DNA of 64,000 nt, from contig NZ_BOVL01000010.1 in assembly GCF_019972155.1 (NCBI RefSeq), positions 376,711 to 440,710 on the forward strand, in the 5' to 3' direction. This document shows positions 43,309-52,737 of the stretch, piece after piece (position 1 is the first letter of the stretch; the number at the start of each line of letters is the position of its first letter). The notes under the pieces were generated by a model. It was not told where the DNA came from and made no database searches. It saw only the letters and a program-made list of their open reading frames with translations. A program made the translations under genes and the position numbers. The DNA is from Bradyrhizobium sp. RD5-C2. Lineage in GTDB: Bacteria > Pseudomonadota > Alphaproteobacteria > Rhizobiales > Xanthobacteraceae.

Positions 43309-44507
43309 GTGTGAACATGGCAGTGGTGGAATCACCCGAAGAGACGACGTCCGTTGTCACGCGTAACCGCATCGTCTGCTTCGTCAACGACGAGCTGAGC
43401 GCCGCAGCCCTCCGCAAGGGGCTCGACGGCAGCAACCTGGTGATCCGGCGTGGCACCATCCGTCATGCGACGCGCATGCTCGAAACCGACACCGATCTGT
43501 CAGCGCTGGTGACCGACATCAGCGGGATCGATGATCCCTTTACCGAACTGGAACGTCTGGCCAGTGTCTGTCCACCTGACGTCAAAGTGTGCCTGATCGG
43601 CGACAACAGGGAGATCACCTTCTACCGCGAGCTGATGGAGATCGGCCTTACCGAGTATCTCCCGACGCCGATCACAAGGGATATCGTGCTCGACCAGCTT
43701 CGGCCGAAGCTGCTTGGCGAGGTCGCGCCCGTTCACAACGACCGGGGCGGGCATGTGGTCTCGATCTGTGGTGCGCAGGGCGGTGCCGGCGCGACCAGCA
43801 TCGCGATCAACCTCGCGCTACAACTGGCCGAGACCACCAAGGCCAAGGTCGCGCTGCTCGACCTGCATCTGCAGGGCGGCGAGACCGCGGTGATGCTGGG
43901 TGTCCGTCCCGGACCCGGCCTCCGCATTGCCCTGGAAAATCCGATGCGGGCCGACACGCTGTTCCTGGAGCGTGCGGCGATCGAGGTGAACGATCGGGTT
44001 GTCCTGATTTCCGGCGACGAAGATCTCGATGCCAAGCTCGATATCACCGAGGCAGGCGTGCGGCACGTGATCGGTTTGCTCCGCCAGCGGTTCAACTACG
44101 TCGTCGTCGACGTGCCGGTGCCGTTCCCGGCATCGATCTATCCGGTCATCACGATGTCCCGCCATGTGCTGGTCCTGCTTGAAGCCGAGGTGACCGGCCT
44201 GCGCAATGCCCATGCGCTGCGCAACGCCGTCACCAACATCGCCGGCAAGGATCGGGTGTTTACCTTGCTCAATCGTGCAGATCGCGCCGGCGGTTTGCCC
44301 AGGGCGACGATCGTCAAGGCACTCGGCGCAGAACCGGACATGGTGATCCCGGATCTCGGCAAGGGAATGACCCAGGCGGTCAATCTCGGCGTTCCCGCGC
44401 TCAAGCATGTCTCGGCCCTGCGGCGTCACCTCGCTCCGATCGTACGGGAGATTACCGGCGTCGGCTCCAGGAAGAAGGCAGGGTGGAAGAGGTGGCTTGG
44501 GCTATGA
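43305..44507 (+). CDS. cpaE: CpaE/TadZ pilus localisation ATPase
   Basis: The 400-residue product has an N-terminal receiver-like domain (NRIVCFVNDEL, SALVTDISG) and a ParA/MinD-like ATPase domain starting near residue 145 (VVSICGAQGGAGATSIAINLA). In the Walker A loop (GAQGGAGATS) the usual GKT lysine is replaced by Ala, typical of atypical TadZ proteins with weak ATPase activity. TadZ/CpaE places the Tad machine at the cell pole. It overlaps both neighbours by 4 bases. Confidence 0.92.
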   Translation: MSVNMAVVESPEETTSVVTRNRIVCFVNDELSAAALRKGLDGSNLVIRRGTIRHATRMLETDTDLSALVTDISGIDDPFTELERLASVCPPDVKVCLIGDNREITFYRELMEIGLTEYLPTPITRDIVLDQLRPKLLGEVAPVHNDRGGHVVSICGAQGGAGATSIAINLALQLAETTKAKVALLDLHLQGGETAVMLGVRPGPGLRIALENPMRADTLFLERAAIEVNDRVVLISGDEDLDAKLDITEAGVRHVIGLLRQRFNYVVVDVPVPFPASIYPVITMSRHVLVLLEAEVTGLRNAHALRNAVTNIAGKDRVFTLLNRADRAGGLPRATIVKALGAEPDMVIPDLGKGMTQAVNLGVPALKHVSALRRHLAPIVREITGVGSRKKAGWKRWLGL

Positions 44508-45949
44508 AGAAGTTCGGTAGGCGCGCAGACGAAATGCCAGTGCGGATGCCTGGGGCGGTGCCAAGCCCGTCGGCAGAGGCGCCAGGCGTTTGGCCAGTAC
44601 CGCCGGCCTTGCCGCCGACGGAACCGGGCGTGGCGCCATCGGCGTCGAGCCTGTTTGTATCGGCGCCGAAGCAGGACGAGCCCGTGACGCACCATCCGGC
44701 GATGCCGTCGTCGCTGCGCGAACGCGTGATCGAGCAGATCGAGCCGGCGGTGGCTGCGACCGTGTCCCGCGACGTCCTCCGGCGGCAGATCGAGGAAATC
44801 ATCCACGGCATCGCCAATCAGGAACGGCTGGAGCTGTCGGGCCGTGAGCAGCTCTTCCTGGCGGAGGAGATCGCGGACGACATGACCGGCTACGGGCCGC
44901 TTCGTCCGCTTCTGCTCGACGAGACGATCAACGACATCATGATCAACGGGCCGAGCAACATCTATGTCGAGCGGAGCGGCAGGCTCGAGCGGGTCGCGGT
45001 CCGGTTTCGCGACAACGACCACATCGCCCAGGTCGCGCAGAAGATTGCGGCGCAGGTCGGCCGGCGCGTCGACGAATCCAGTCCGATGGTCGACTGCCGT
45101 CTCCCGGACGGCAGCCGCGTCAACATCATCCTGCCGCCCCTCTCGGTCCATAGCCCCTGCATCTCGATCCGAAAATTTCCGAGCAGGCGCCTGAACATCG
45201 TCGGCATGATCGAGAACGGCTCGATGACCCCGGCGATCGGACAGCTTCTGGAGATCGCATCTCGCTGCCGGCTCAATGTCCTGGTCTCCGGCGGCACCGG
45301 CTCCGGCAAGACGACGCTGCTCAACGCGATGAGCCAGTTCATCGATCACAGCGAGCGCGTGGTCACGATCGAGGACGCCGCGGAGCTGCAGCTGCAGCAG
45401 CCGCACGTCATCAGCCTCGAGACGCGGCCGCCCAGCCTCGAGGGTACCGGACAGGTGACGCAGCGCGACCTGCTGTGGAATGCACTGCGCATGCGGCCGG
45501 ACCGCATCGTCGTGGGCGAGGTGCGCGGCGCCGAGGCGTTCGACATGCTGCAGGCGATGAACACCGGTCATGACGGATCGATCTCCACCGTGCACGCCAA
45601 CAGCTCGCGCGATGCCCTGACCCGCATCGAGAACATGGTGCAGATGGGACAGGTCAATCTGCCGTCACGCGCCATCCGTGCGCAGATTGTCGCCGCGCTC
45701 GATCTGATCGTGCAGGTCGAGCGCATGCGGGACGGCCAGCGCCGCATCGTCCAGGTCAGCGAGGTGATCGGCCTCGAGGGTGAAGTGATCACCACCAATG
45801 ACATTGCGCTCTTCGAGTACAAGGACGAGGACGTTCACGGGCGGATATCAGGCAGCTACAGGTCCACCAACGCGGTTCCGAAATTCAAGAGCCGCCTGGT
45901 CTACTTCGGGCTCGAGCGAGCCTGGGCCGAGGCGATGAGGCAGATCTGA
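44504..45949 (+). CDS. cpaF: CpaF/TadA secretion ATPase
   Basis: The 481-residue type II/IV secretion ATPase has Walker [11 protein letters not shown] (Lys269), Asp box, Walker [16 protein letters not shown] and His box [14 protein letters not shown]. It powers pilus extension and, in Tad systems, retraction as well. The N-terminal 70 residues are Pro/Ala rich. Start at 44504 overlaps the cpaE stop (ATGA); a GTG at 44483 is less likely. Confidence 0.94.
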   Translation: MKKFGRRADEMPVRMPGAVPSPSAEAPGVWPVPPALPPTEPGVAPSASSLFVSAPKQDEPVTHHPAMPSSLRERVIEQIEPAVAATVSRDVLRRQIEEIIHGIANQERLELSGREQLFLAEEIADDMTGYGPLRPLLLDETINDIMINGPSNIYVERSGRLERVAVRFRDNDHIAQVAQKIAAQVGRRVDESSPMVDCRLPDGSRVNIILPPLSVHSPCISIRKFPSRRLNIVGMIENGSMTPAIGQLLEIASRCRLNVLVSGGTGSGKTTLLNAMSQFIDHSERVVTIEDAAELQLQQPHVISLETRPPSLEGTGQVTQRDLLWNALRMRPDRIVVGEVRGAEAFDMLQAMNTGHDGSISTVHANSSRDALTRIENMVQMGQVNLPSRAIRAQIVAALDLIVQVERMRDGQRRIVQVSEVIGLEGEVITTNDIALFEYKDEDVHGRISGSYRSTNAVPKFKSRLVYFGLERAWAEAMRQI

Positions 45950-46875
45950 TGTCGACACCCCTGGTCATCGTTCTGGTGCTTCTGCTGTGTGCCACGGTTA
46001 ATACGCTGTGGCTCGACGCGCGGCAGAGGCGTTTGGATCGCCGGCTCGAGATTGCCTTGCCGACGGCTCAGGCGGCAGCCCTGGTGTCCATCCGTCGCGC
46101 GGCCAAGGCTTCCCGTTGGAATTTGCTCAATCGCCTCGCCAATTATCGCCCCGAGATGGTGTACGTGGTGCGCCCGGCCTATGTGCTGCTTGCAGGGGGA
46201 ATAGCAGCGGCGGGCGTCCTCTACCTCAATGAGGTGCTGAAATTCCCGGGCTATCGAGCAGGAATTGCGGCAGCGGTCGTCGCCATCCTGGTCGTGCGTG
46301 GCCTGTTCGGATGGCAGCAGCGGAACTTCGCAAACCGGCTGTTCCAGCAGCTTCCGGACGCGGTCCAGCTGGTGACGAGTACCGTCCGGTCGGGGCTGCC
46401 GGTCAACGAAGCATTCCGCACCATCGCCCGCGAGATGCCGCAACCGACATCCGGGCAGTTTGCCATCGTCTGTAGCGAACTGAATATGGGCAGGTCGCCT
46501 GAGGAGGCCGTGGAAGAGATCTATCAGCGAACGCTGGTGCCGGAATATGCGATGTTTGCGGTCACGCTTGCGGTGCAATTGAAGACCGGCGGCAGTCTGG
46601 CAGAAACGCTGCAGACGCTGGGCGAGACGGTGAGCCAGCGGGTTGCGCTGGCGGCCCGTGCGAAGGCGCTGGCGGGGGAGGTCATCTTCTCCTCGCGTGC
46701 CCTCACATTCGCGCCGCTGGTTGTTGGCGGGCTGCTCTACTGGATCAATCCGCAGTCGATCGATCTGCTGTTGTTCGATCCTGAAGGAAACATGCTGCTC
46801 GCTTATGCGGCGTGTTCGGTCCTGGTTGGACATTTCGTGATCCGGTGGATGGTCAGAAGGGAAACAGCGCTATGA
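45949..46875 (+). CDS. tadB: TadB inner-membrane platform protein
   Basis: The 308-residue type II secretion F-domain protein has a first membrane segment at residues 4-20, two more near 80-115, and the T2SSF core LPDAVQLVTSTVRSGLPVNEAFRTIA, LKTGGSLAETLQTLGETV. It forms the inner-membrane platform with TadC above the CpaF ATPase. Its ATG shares one base with the cpaF stop and its end overlaps tadC by 4 bases. Confidence 0.92.
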   Translation: MSTPLVIVLVLLLCATVNTLWLDARQRRLDRRLEIALPTAQAAALVSIRRAAKASRWNLLNRLANYRPEMVYVVRPAYVLLAGGIAAAGVLYLNEVLKFPGYRAGIAAAVVAILVVRGLFGWQQRNFANRLFQQLPDAVQLVTSTVRSGLPVNEAFRTIAREMPQPTSGQFAIVCSELNMGRSPEEAVEEIYQRTLVPEYAMFAVTLAVQLKTGGSLAETLQTLGETVSQRVALAARAKALAGEVIFSSRALTFAPLVVGGLLYWINPQSIDLLLFDPEGNMLLAYAACSVLVGHFVIRWMVRRETAL

Positions 46876-47780
46876 CGGCTGTTCTCGCCTTTGCATCCCT
46901 TGCCGTCGTGACCGCGGCTGCAACCTTCCTGCTGATCATCCGGGAGGTGCACCTCCGCGCCTTGAACACGCGTGTTTCGAACGCGGTGCTGGGCATTCCC
47001 GACCAATCGACCTCGTCAAGGGACTTGATCGGCTGGCTTTCGTCGCTCGGCACGCGCTACAGGCGCTTCTACGGTCAGGAAAACCTCGACCAGTTGCGGG
47101 TGGTTCTCCAATCCGCGGGATTCAATCACTATCGCGTGCTGCCGATCTGGATCGGCTTCAAAACGGTCAGCATGTTCATGTTTCCGATCGCGGCTTTCGC
47201 AGTCGCGCAAATCATCGGAAGCCCGTTCAGCGACACGATGATCTACACGCTGCTTGGCGTGGCGATCGGAATCGTGGGCCCGCGTCTGATCCTGTCGGTG
47301 CTGAAGCGGCGCTTCGACGCGGCGATCCGGCTCGGCACGCCCGATACCATCGACCTACTGGTCGTCTGCAGTGAGGCAGGCATGGGCCTGGAGAGCGCGC
47401 TGGAACGCGTGGCGGATGAGATGCGGGAGACCAATCCCGCCATCGCCCATGTATTGCACGGTCTTCTTGATGATCTTCGGATCCTGCCGAATCGTGCCGA
47501 CGCGTTCGAGAAGCTCGCTGCCACGTCGGACGGTCTACGTCGTTTCGGCACCATGGTCAGCCAAAGCCTGCAATACGGCACGCCATTGAGTCAGGCGCTG
47601 CGCAGCATCGCCGTCGATTTGCGGCGCGAGCGCATCACCAAGCTGGAGGAGCGCGCGCACAAGCTGGGCGCCAAGCTCACCGTTCCGATGGTGCTGTTCA
47701 TGCTGCCGGCGATGTTCATCATTCTGGGCGCGAGCCCCTTCCTCCACCTCATGCGTACATTCTCCAACATCGGTCACTAG
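46872..47780 (+). CDS. tadC: TadC inner-membrane platform protein
   Basis: The 302-residue T2SSF-domain protein has LGTPDTIDLLVVCSEAGMGLESALERVA and SQSLQYGTPLSQALRSIA, flanked by membrane helices and ending with LTVPMVLFMLPAMFIILGASP. It is the partner of TadB. ATG at 46872 overlaps the tadB stop. The longer frame from 46812 runs inside tadB and is rejected. Confidence 0.92.
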   Translation: MTAVLAFASLAVVTAAATFLLIIREVHLRALNTRVSNAVLGIPDQSTSSRDLIGWLSSLGTRYRRFYGQENLDQLRVVLQSAGFNHYRVLPIWIGFKTVSMFMFPIAAFAVAQIIGSPFSDTMIYTLLGVAIGIVGPRLILSVLKRRFDAAIRLGTPDTIDLLVVCSEAGMGLESALERVADEMRETNPAIAHVLHGLLDDLRILPNRADAFEKLAATSDGLRRFGTMVSQSLQYGTPLSQALRSIAVDLRRERITKLEERAHKLGAKLTVPMVLFMLPAMFIILGASPFLHLMRTFSNIGH

Positions 47781-47783
47781 GCC

Positions 47784-48437
47784 ATGAACGCAAGTACAAT
47801 GACACTGCCGGGAAGCCTGGCTTACGATCGGATAACCCGGGTGCTGGGCAGCGCCTGGTTCCTGCTTCTGGGACTGACCGTGACATTCAAGCTCGGGGCA
47901 TCCGCCGGCGAGCCGTGGCCGTCGCTGGTGTCGAGCCTTTGCCTCGGCGTGTTTTACCTGATGCTGGCAGTGCTGGTTCTGACCCGGGCGCCTGCCAAGG
48001 CGCACGCCGAAGGCCTGCTGCCGAGGATCGCCGCATTCGTCGGCACCTATTGGCCGTGGACGATCACGTTCTTCGCCAAGACCGAAGGGGCGGTGCCGAA
48101 CCTTGCGTCAACGCTTTGCGTGTTGACCGGCATGATCATGATCCTCGTCACCATCCGGCATCTCGGACGGTCGTTCAGTCTGGTGCCGCAGGCACGTTCG
48201 GTGGTGCAGACCGGTCCGTACCGGTGGATCAAGCATCCGCTCTATCTGTCGGAAGAGATCGTGTTCCTGGGGGTCGTGCTGCAGCACCTGAGTCTGGTGA
48301 CCGTGGCCTTGCTGATCCTGCACATCGGCATCCAGGTTTGCCGAATTCTCTACGAGGAGGACGTGCTTCGGCGCAATCTTCCCGAATACTCCAGCTACGA
48401 GGCGTCGCGCTGGAGATTGATCCCCTACGTCTGGTGA
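47784..48437 (+). CDS. Isoprenylcysteine-methyltransferase-like membrane protein inside the tad operon
   Basis: The 217-residue polytopic protein has about five hydrophobic segments and a C-terminal ICMT/PEMT-type methyltransferase region: VVQTGPYRWIKHPLYLSEEI (the SAM/His motif GPYRWIKHPLY) and CRILYEEDVLRRNLPEYSSY. It starts 3 bases after tadC and ends directly at the TadE-type start, so it is an integral part of the operon. Tad prepilin peptidases lack the methyltransferase domain of PilD. This protein could therefore methylate a pilin, pseudopilin or lipid, which is an inference. Confidence 0.82.
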   Translation: MNASTMTLPGSLAYDRITRVLGSAWFLLLGLTVTFKLGASAGEPWPSLVSSLCLGVFYLMLAVLVLTRAPAKAHAEGLLPRIAAFVGTYWPWTITFFAKTEGAVPNLASTLCVLTGMIMILVTIRHLGRSFSLVPQARSVVQTGPYRWIKHPLYLSEEIVFLGVVLQHLSLVTVALLILHIGIQVCRILYEEDVLRRNLPEYSSYEASRWRLIPYVW

Positions 48438-48911
48438 ATGGCCATGCCCCGCAGGGATAATCGTGTGAGCATTAGGCGTACTCTGATCGCGGATCAGCGG
48501 GGCGCCGTCGCGTTGGAGATGCCGATCGTCTACCTTTTTCTGCTCATGATTGTCTTTCTGCCGCTCGCTGATCTGGCGGCTGCCGGCTACCAATATGCAT
48601 CGGCGTGGGACGCGCTGCGCGCGTTCGGGCAGTCCATCCAGTACTCGCCGCCGCCCGATGTGACGAACTCGTCGAGTTGGGCGACCGCCGCGCTCGCCAA
48701 GGCCGATTCACGTTACCCGATTACGAGCATTCAGCTCATCTGTGGCGACGGCAATTCCGCGTGCTCGGGCGCCAACACTGCGTCGCCAAAGTACTATTCC
48801 TACAGCACAACAGTTACCCTGAAGCCGATGGTGCTGAAGACGATGTTGTGCACCAGCGGCAATACCAACACCTGTTCGTTCACGTTGCCTTATACCGAAC
48901 GGTTTCAATAG
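48438..48911 (+). CDS. tadE: TadE-like pseudopilin
   Basis: The 157-residue product has the TadE/TadG N-terminal pattern DQRGAVALEMPIVYLFLLMIVFLP: charged leader with Arg-Gly, Glu in the hydrophobic segment and a single membrane helix. The remainder is Ser/Asn-rich and secreted, with three to four Cys (ICGDGNSACSG, LCTSGNTNTC) that may form disulfides. It is a minor pseudopilin-type component. It follows the methyltransferase-like gene without spacing. Confidence 0.82.
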   Translation: MAMPRRDNRVSIRRTLIADQRGAVALEMPIVYLFLLMIVFLPLADLAAAGYQYASAWDALRAFGQSIQYSPPPDVTNSSSWATAALAKADSRYPITSIQLICGDGNSACSGANTASPKYYSYSTTVTLKPMVLKTMLCTSGNTNTCSFTLPYTERFQ

Positions 48912-48920
48912 GAGTGTGCC

Positions 48921-50237
48921 ATGCGTAACGTGCTCCTTTGCCGCCGAGGATCGGTCGCATTCGCAACCACGGTTGCAATGATACCCTTGATCGGCGTGCT
49001 CGCGCTCGGCGGCGAGGCGGGATCCTGGTACGTCACCCAGCAGCGCGCGCAGAATGCTGCCGATGCTGCGGCCTATTCGGGTGGCCTGCAAAAGGCCTGC
49101 CAGATAGGCGGGACGTCCTGCTCCATAACGAGCAATAATGATGTGACCTACCGTGGCAAGCAATTTGCTGCGCAGAACACGTTCTGCAATTCGGGCGATA
49201 CGTCCTATCCCGGCTCGAAGTGTCCAACTAGCCTTCCGAGCGGGATCTCGCAGAATGTCCAGATCGCTGAGCTCACTTCGTGGGGCGGTACAGCCGGGCA
49301 ATACGTTCAAGCCAAGGTCAGCCAGACGCAACCGACGTATCTGGCGAAGATGCTCGGGCTTTCCACAGTCACCATCGGCGCGACAGCCGTTGCCAAGGTG
49401 CAGGGTGCAACCAAGCCGCCATGCGCACTGGCGCTGACGGGCACGATCGGCTTCCAGGGCAGCCCGAACATCAATGCGCCCAATTGCGGCATGGCGTCGA
49501 ACGATACCGCCAGCAATGCGCTCGACTTCACTGGCGGCGGGATGTCGATCAATCTCGGCTCACTCTCGGCTGCCGGCGGGTGCTCGGGCGCCTCGTCATT
49601 CTGTAACACCGCGTACACGTATATGCCGCCGGTCACCAATCCATTCTCTGCGTTGGACAGCGTGACGCTGCCAACGCTCGCCAGTTGCTCTAGTAGCAGC
49701 AGCCTGACAGCGTACTCTGCGGCTACACCGTGCAAGAACAACAACGTGAGCTTGACGGGAAATGGAGCGCTGAATCTGACGGGGGGTGTCTACTTCATCT
49801 CTGGAACGCTGACGCTGAAGGGGAATTCATCGATCTCGGGGACGGCGCTGTTCATCCTGCTGCCCGGCGCAAGCTTCAGCATGAAAGGCACCGGCACGAT
49901 CACGATCACGGGCAACGCCTCGGTGACCAACTCACAGGTTCCGAGCGCGCTGCAGCCATACCTCGGCCTATTGTCCTATATGGCGATCTACGATCTGAGC
50001 AACGTTGCCGTGCAATTCGGAGGCAACAGCAACATCAATCTGAGCGGAACGATGTACGCGCCGAATGCATCCGTGACCTTCCAGGGCAATCCGACGATCG
50101 ATCTTGGGGGCGGAAGCGGGTGCGGTGAGTTGATTGCGGCGTCGATTGCCTTCAATGGTAACGCCACCTTCAACGACACCGGGTGTCCGACGAACACGGT
50201 GCCCTCGACACCCCAATACGTACAATTGGTGCAGTGA
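48921..50237 (+). CDS. tadG: TadG-like protein with repetitive beta-rich C-terminus
   Basis: The 438-residue product has a TadG/TadE-type N-terminal signal segment (RRGSVAFATTVAMIPLIGVLALGGEAGSWYVTQQRAQNAADAAA in parts). The C-terminal ~180 residues are built of short Gly/Asn/Ser/Thr-rich repeats (LTGNGALNLTGGVYF, LTLKGNSSISGTA, FSMKGTGTITITGNAS, FQGNPTIDLGGGSG) resembling a parallel beta-helix. Such a surface tip could mediate adhesion. Most TadG proteins instead end in a VWA-like part, absent here. It shares a base with the next TadE-like gene. Confidence 0.83.
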   Translation: MRNVLLCRRGSVAFATTVAMIPLIGVLALGGEAGSWYVTQQRAQNAADAAAYSGGLQKACQIGGTSCSITSNNDVTYRGKQFAAQNTFCNSGDTSYPGSKCPTSLPSGISQNVQIAELTSWGGTAGQYVQAKVSQTQPTYLAKMLGLSTVTIGATAVAKVQGATKPPCALALTGTIGFQGSPNINAPNCGMASNDTASNALDFTGGGMSINLGSLSAAGGCSGASSFCNTAYTYMPPVTNPFSALDSVTLPTLASCSSSSSLTAYSAATPCKNNNVSLTGNGALNLTGGVYFISGTLTLKGNSSISGTALFILLPGASFSMKGTGTITITGNASVTNSQVPSALQPYLGLLSYMAIYDLSNVAVQFGGNSNINLSGTMYAPNASVTFQGNPTIDLGGGSGCGELIAASIAFNGNATFNDTGCPTNTVPSTPQYVQLVQ

Positions 50238-50653
50238 TGCGGAGGCTCGATCAGCGCGGTGTGATGGCAATGCAGTTCTGCCTCGTTGCCGTGCCGCTTT
50301 TTACTCTAATCTTCGCTATCTTCGATCTCGGACGCTACGCGATCACGCTGCAGTCGTTGCGCTCACTCGCGAATGCCGGCGCCCGGGCGGTCATGATCAA
50401 TTGCTACACCAACTCCGTCATCCTGAAGAATCAGCCGACCGGCTGCACTGGTGACCCGTTGCCGACGACCGCGGCAAAGCAGGCCGTTGCTCCGTTCCTG
50501 TTCAATGGTGGTCTCTCGCCGACGCTGAACGTCCCGGCGACTGCCAGCAGTCCGCTCGTCGTGACGGCGTCTTCGCCCAACTTCAAGATGCTGATGCCGG
50601 TCTGGGGCACCACGCTCAACGCGCCGAGCGTGACGACCAAGATTCCGTTCTGA
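50237..50653 (+). CDS. tadE: TadE-like pseudopilin (second)
   Basis: The 138-residue product starts MRRLDQRGVMAMQFCLVAVPLFTLIFAIFDLG: an Arg-Gly leader and membrane helix as in TadE. The usual Glu of the hydrophobic segment is replaced by Gln (MAMQF), so processing or assembly may differ. The secreted part of about 95 residues is Thr/Ser/Pro rich. Its ATG shares a base with the TadG-like stop. It ends this transcription block; a 413-bp gap follows. Confidence 0.8.
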   Translation: MRRLDQRGVMAMQFCLVAVPLFTLIFAIFDLGRYAITLQSLRSLANAGARAVMINCYTNSVILKNQPTGCTGDPLPTTAAKQAVAPFLFNGGLSPTLNVPATASSPLVVTASSPNFKMLMPVWGTTLNAPSVTTKIPF

Positions 50654-51066
50654 GGAGTGCAGATTCGTTGCGCCTGATTGGGGTAGGTCGTTCGGGACCG
50701 ACAGCTGGCAGGCCAGCCTCTGTCGCAAGGCCGGCTCGTGATCGTACAGACGGGATACGGAAGTGGTGCGCGCTGGCAACATCGAAGAGTTTTCTCGGGG
50801 GTTGCCATCGTTCGAATGGGCTCTTTCCTTGCAATCAAGTCGCGTAGCGGAGGATGATCTTCAAGCCGCCATTTGCGGCCTGGCGTCTGGAGCGAGTTGC
50901 GCTTTTGCTTCGAATCGGCGCGCCGGGGAATGGGAATTCGCAAGTAACTATTTGTAGTCGGACAGACTGTAAGCTCTACGGCGTGGGTGCGCTAATGGGA
51001 GTGATTGGGTCGCCGAGGCCGTAGATTTACGGGGATCGCTGTGGAGACACGGCGAGGGGGATTGGC
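50654..51066. other. 413-bp gap between TadE-like gene and cpaC
   Basis: No convincing gene or strong hairpin is visible. It probably holds the end of the first tad transcript and a separate promoter for cpaC. The open frame at 50763-50957 shows no family features. Confidence 0.6.
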
Positions 51067-52725
51067 ATGATGGGAAGTCGCGTTTCGAATGATGCGGGAC
51101 TTGGGCTCTTGGCCTTGAGCGCGATGGCGCTTGGCGCTGCGGTTGCCCTGTTTCATTCCACCGATCCTGCAGCGGCCGCGGACCGGCGGGCTCCGTCGTC
51201 CGGCGGCGTCTTCGTCAGCGAGATGAGCGACGTCCAGCGCGTCAGGGTAACGCTCAACAAGTCACGCACCTTCAGGGTCGAGACGGCGTTCTCGTCGATC
51301 GTCGCCGGCTCGCCCGATATTGCCGACGTGAAGTCGCTGAGCGACCACCTGATCTACGTCCAGGGCAAGAAGACCGGCACCACCAACGTCATCCTGTTCG
51401 ACAGCTCGATGAAGCAGATCGGCATTCTCGATGTCGACGTGACGCTCGATATCGGCAATCTGCAACAGAATATCCAGACCGGCACGGGTGCGCGCGGCAT
51501 TCGCGTGTCCGCGTCGGAAGGCCAGGTTGTGCTGAGCGGATTGGCTCCCGATGCGGTCACCGCGGAGCGTGCGATGACGATTGCCCAGGGCAGCGTTCCG
51601 AAGGACGGCATCGTCGTCAACGCGATGAGCGTTGCGGCGCCGCAGCAGGTGATGCTCGAGGTGCGCTTCCTCGAGGTCTCCCGGCAGGCGGGGCGCGATC
51701 TCGGCGTGAACCTTATGGCGGCCAACGCCAATGGGACCAATGTTGGCATTTCGGGGCAGGGCGGAGTCGGGGCCGCGGGCCGGACTCCCATTGGTGGTAT
51801 CAATACCAGCACCGGCCCGTTGGGCGCCGGTGGAAGTGCTGTTGGTTCTCCGCCCACAGGCAGCCTTCCCGTGCTTGCTACGGCAGGCACGCTCATAGGT
51901 TCCGCCGGCGGCGTAGCCCCGCCCCCGTTCGGAAGCCTGCTGACGAGCATCTTGCGGACTGGCAACGGCAGTTCGGTCGACCTTCTGATTACGGCACTGG
52001 AAACAAAGGGACTGGCACGCCGGCTGGCGGAGCCGAACCTGACCACGCTTTCCGGCGACGCCGCGCGCTTCTTGGCCGGCGGCGAATTTCCGGTGCCGAT
52101 CCCGACGCAGTCGGCGGCCGGCTTTCCGACCGTGTCGATCGACTACAAGAAGTTCGGCGTCGAGCTGGCCTTTGTGCCAACCGTGCTCTCGCGCGGCGTG
52201 ATCAACCTCCGCGTCGAGCCCTCGGTCAGCGAGCTCGATTTCGCCAATGCGGTGACGATCCAAGGCACCACCGTTCCGTCGCTGACCCGGCGCGACGCGC
52301 GCACCACGGTCGAGCTGCGCGACGGCCAGAGCTTTGCCATCGCCGGTCTCTTGCAGACCCGCAACCGGCAGGACGTGTCGCAACTGCCGTGGATCGGCTC
52401 GGTGCCGGTGATTGGAAGCTTGTTCAGCAGCAAATCCTATCAGCAGGAAGAAACCGATCTCGTGATCATCGTGACGCCGCGCCTGGTGGCGCCGGCGGCG
52501 CCCGGCCAGCAACTGGCATCGCCGCTCGATTCCCGCCTGCCGGCCAACGACGTCGATTTCTTCCTCAATGGCCAGATGGAAGTTCGCAAGCGTTACGATG
52601 ACTACGTCAATTCCGGCGGCGAGGTGAAGGGACCTTATGGCCACATCATCGCGCCGAACGCCGTCGCGCCCGTTCCGCTACCGGCTGCCGCTGCAAACCA
52701 GCCGGTCGTGAAAACCCTGAACTAG
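51067..52725 (+). CDS. cpaC: Outer-membrane secretin CpaC/RcpA
   Basis: The 552-residue secretin has an N-terminal signal segment, a BON/pilus-N0-like domain (RVRVTLNKSRTFRVETAFSSI, SDHLIYVQGKKTGTTNVILFD) and the secretin core: VMLEVRFLEVSRQAGRDLGVN, the internal LLITALETKGLARRLAEPNLTTLSG, VPIP...VSIDYKKFGVELAF and PWIGSVPVIGSLFSS, VIIVTPRLVAP. A Gly/Pro-rich insert of ~80 residues (about 225-300) interrupts the core. It forms the pilus exit channel. In most tad loci it stands between cpaB and cpaE; here it is relocated behind the TadE/TadG genes. Confidence 0.92.
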   Translation: MMGSRVSNDAGLGLLALSAMALGAAVALFHSTDPAAAADRRAPSSGGVFVSEMSDVQRVRVTLNKSRTFRVETAFSSIVAGSPDIADVKSLSDHLIYVQGKKTGTTNVILFDSSMKQIGILDVDVTLDIGNLQQNIQTGTGARGIRVSASEGQVVLSGLAPDAVTAERAMTIAQGSVPKDGIVVNAMSVAAPQQVMLEVRFLEVSRQAGRDLGVNLMAANANGTNVGISGQGGVGAAGRTPIGGINTSTGPLGAGGSAVGSPPTGSLPVLATAGTLIGSAGGVAPPPFGSLLTSILRTGNGSSVDLLITALETKGLARRLAEPNLTTLSGDAARFLAGGEFPVPIPTQSAAGFPTVSIDYKKFGVELAFVPTVLSRGVINLRVEPSVSELDFANAVTIQGTTVPSLTRRDARTTVELRDGQSFAIAGLLQTRNRQDVSQLPWIGSVPVIGSLFSSKSYQQEETDLVIIVTPRLVAPAAPGQQLASPLDSRLPANDVDFFLNGQMEVRKRYDDYVNSGGEVKGPYGHIIAPNAVAPVPLPAAAANQPVVKTLN

Positions 52726-52737
52726 AGGAGGCGAGAG

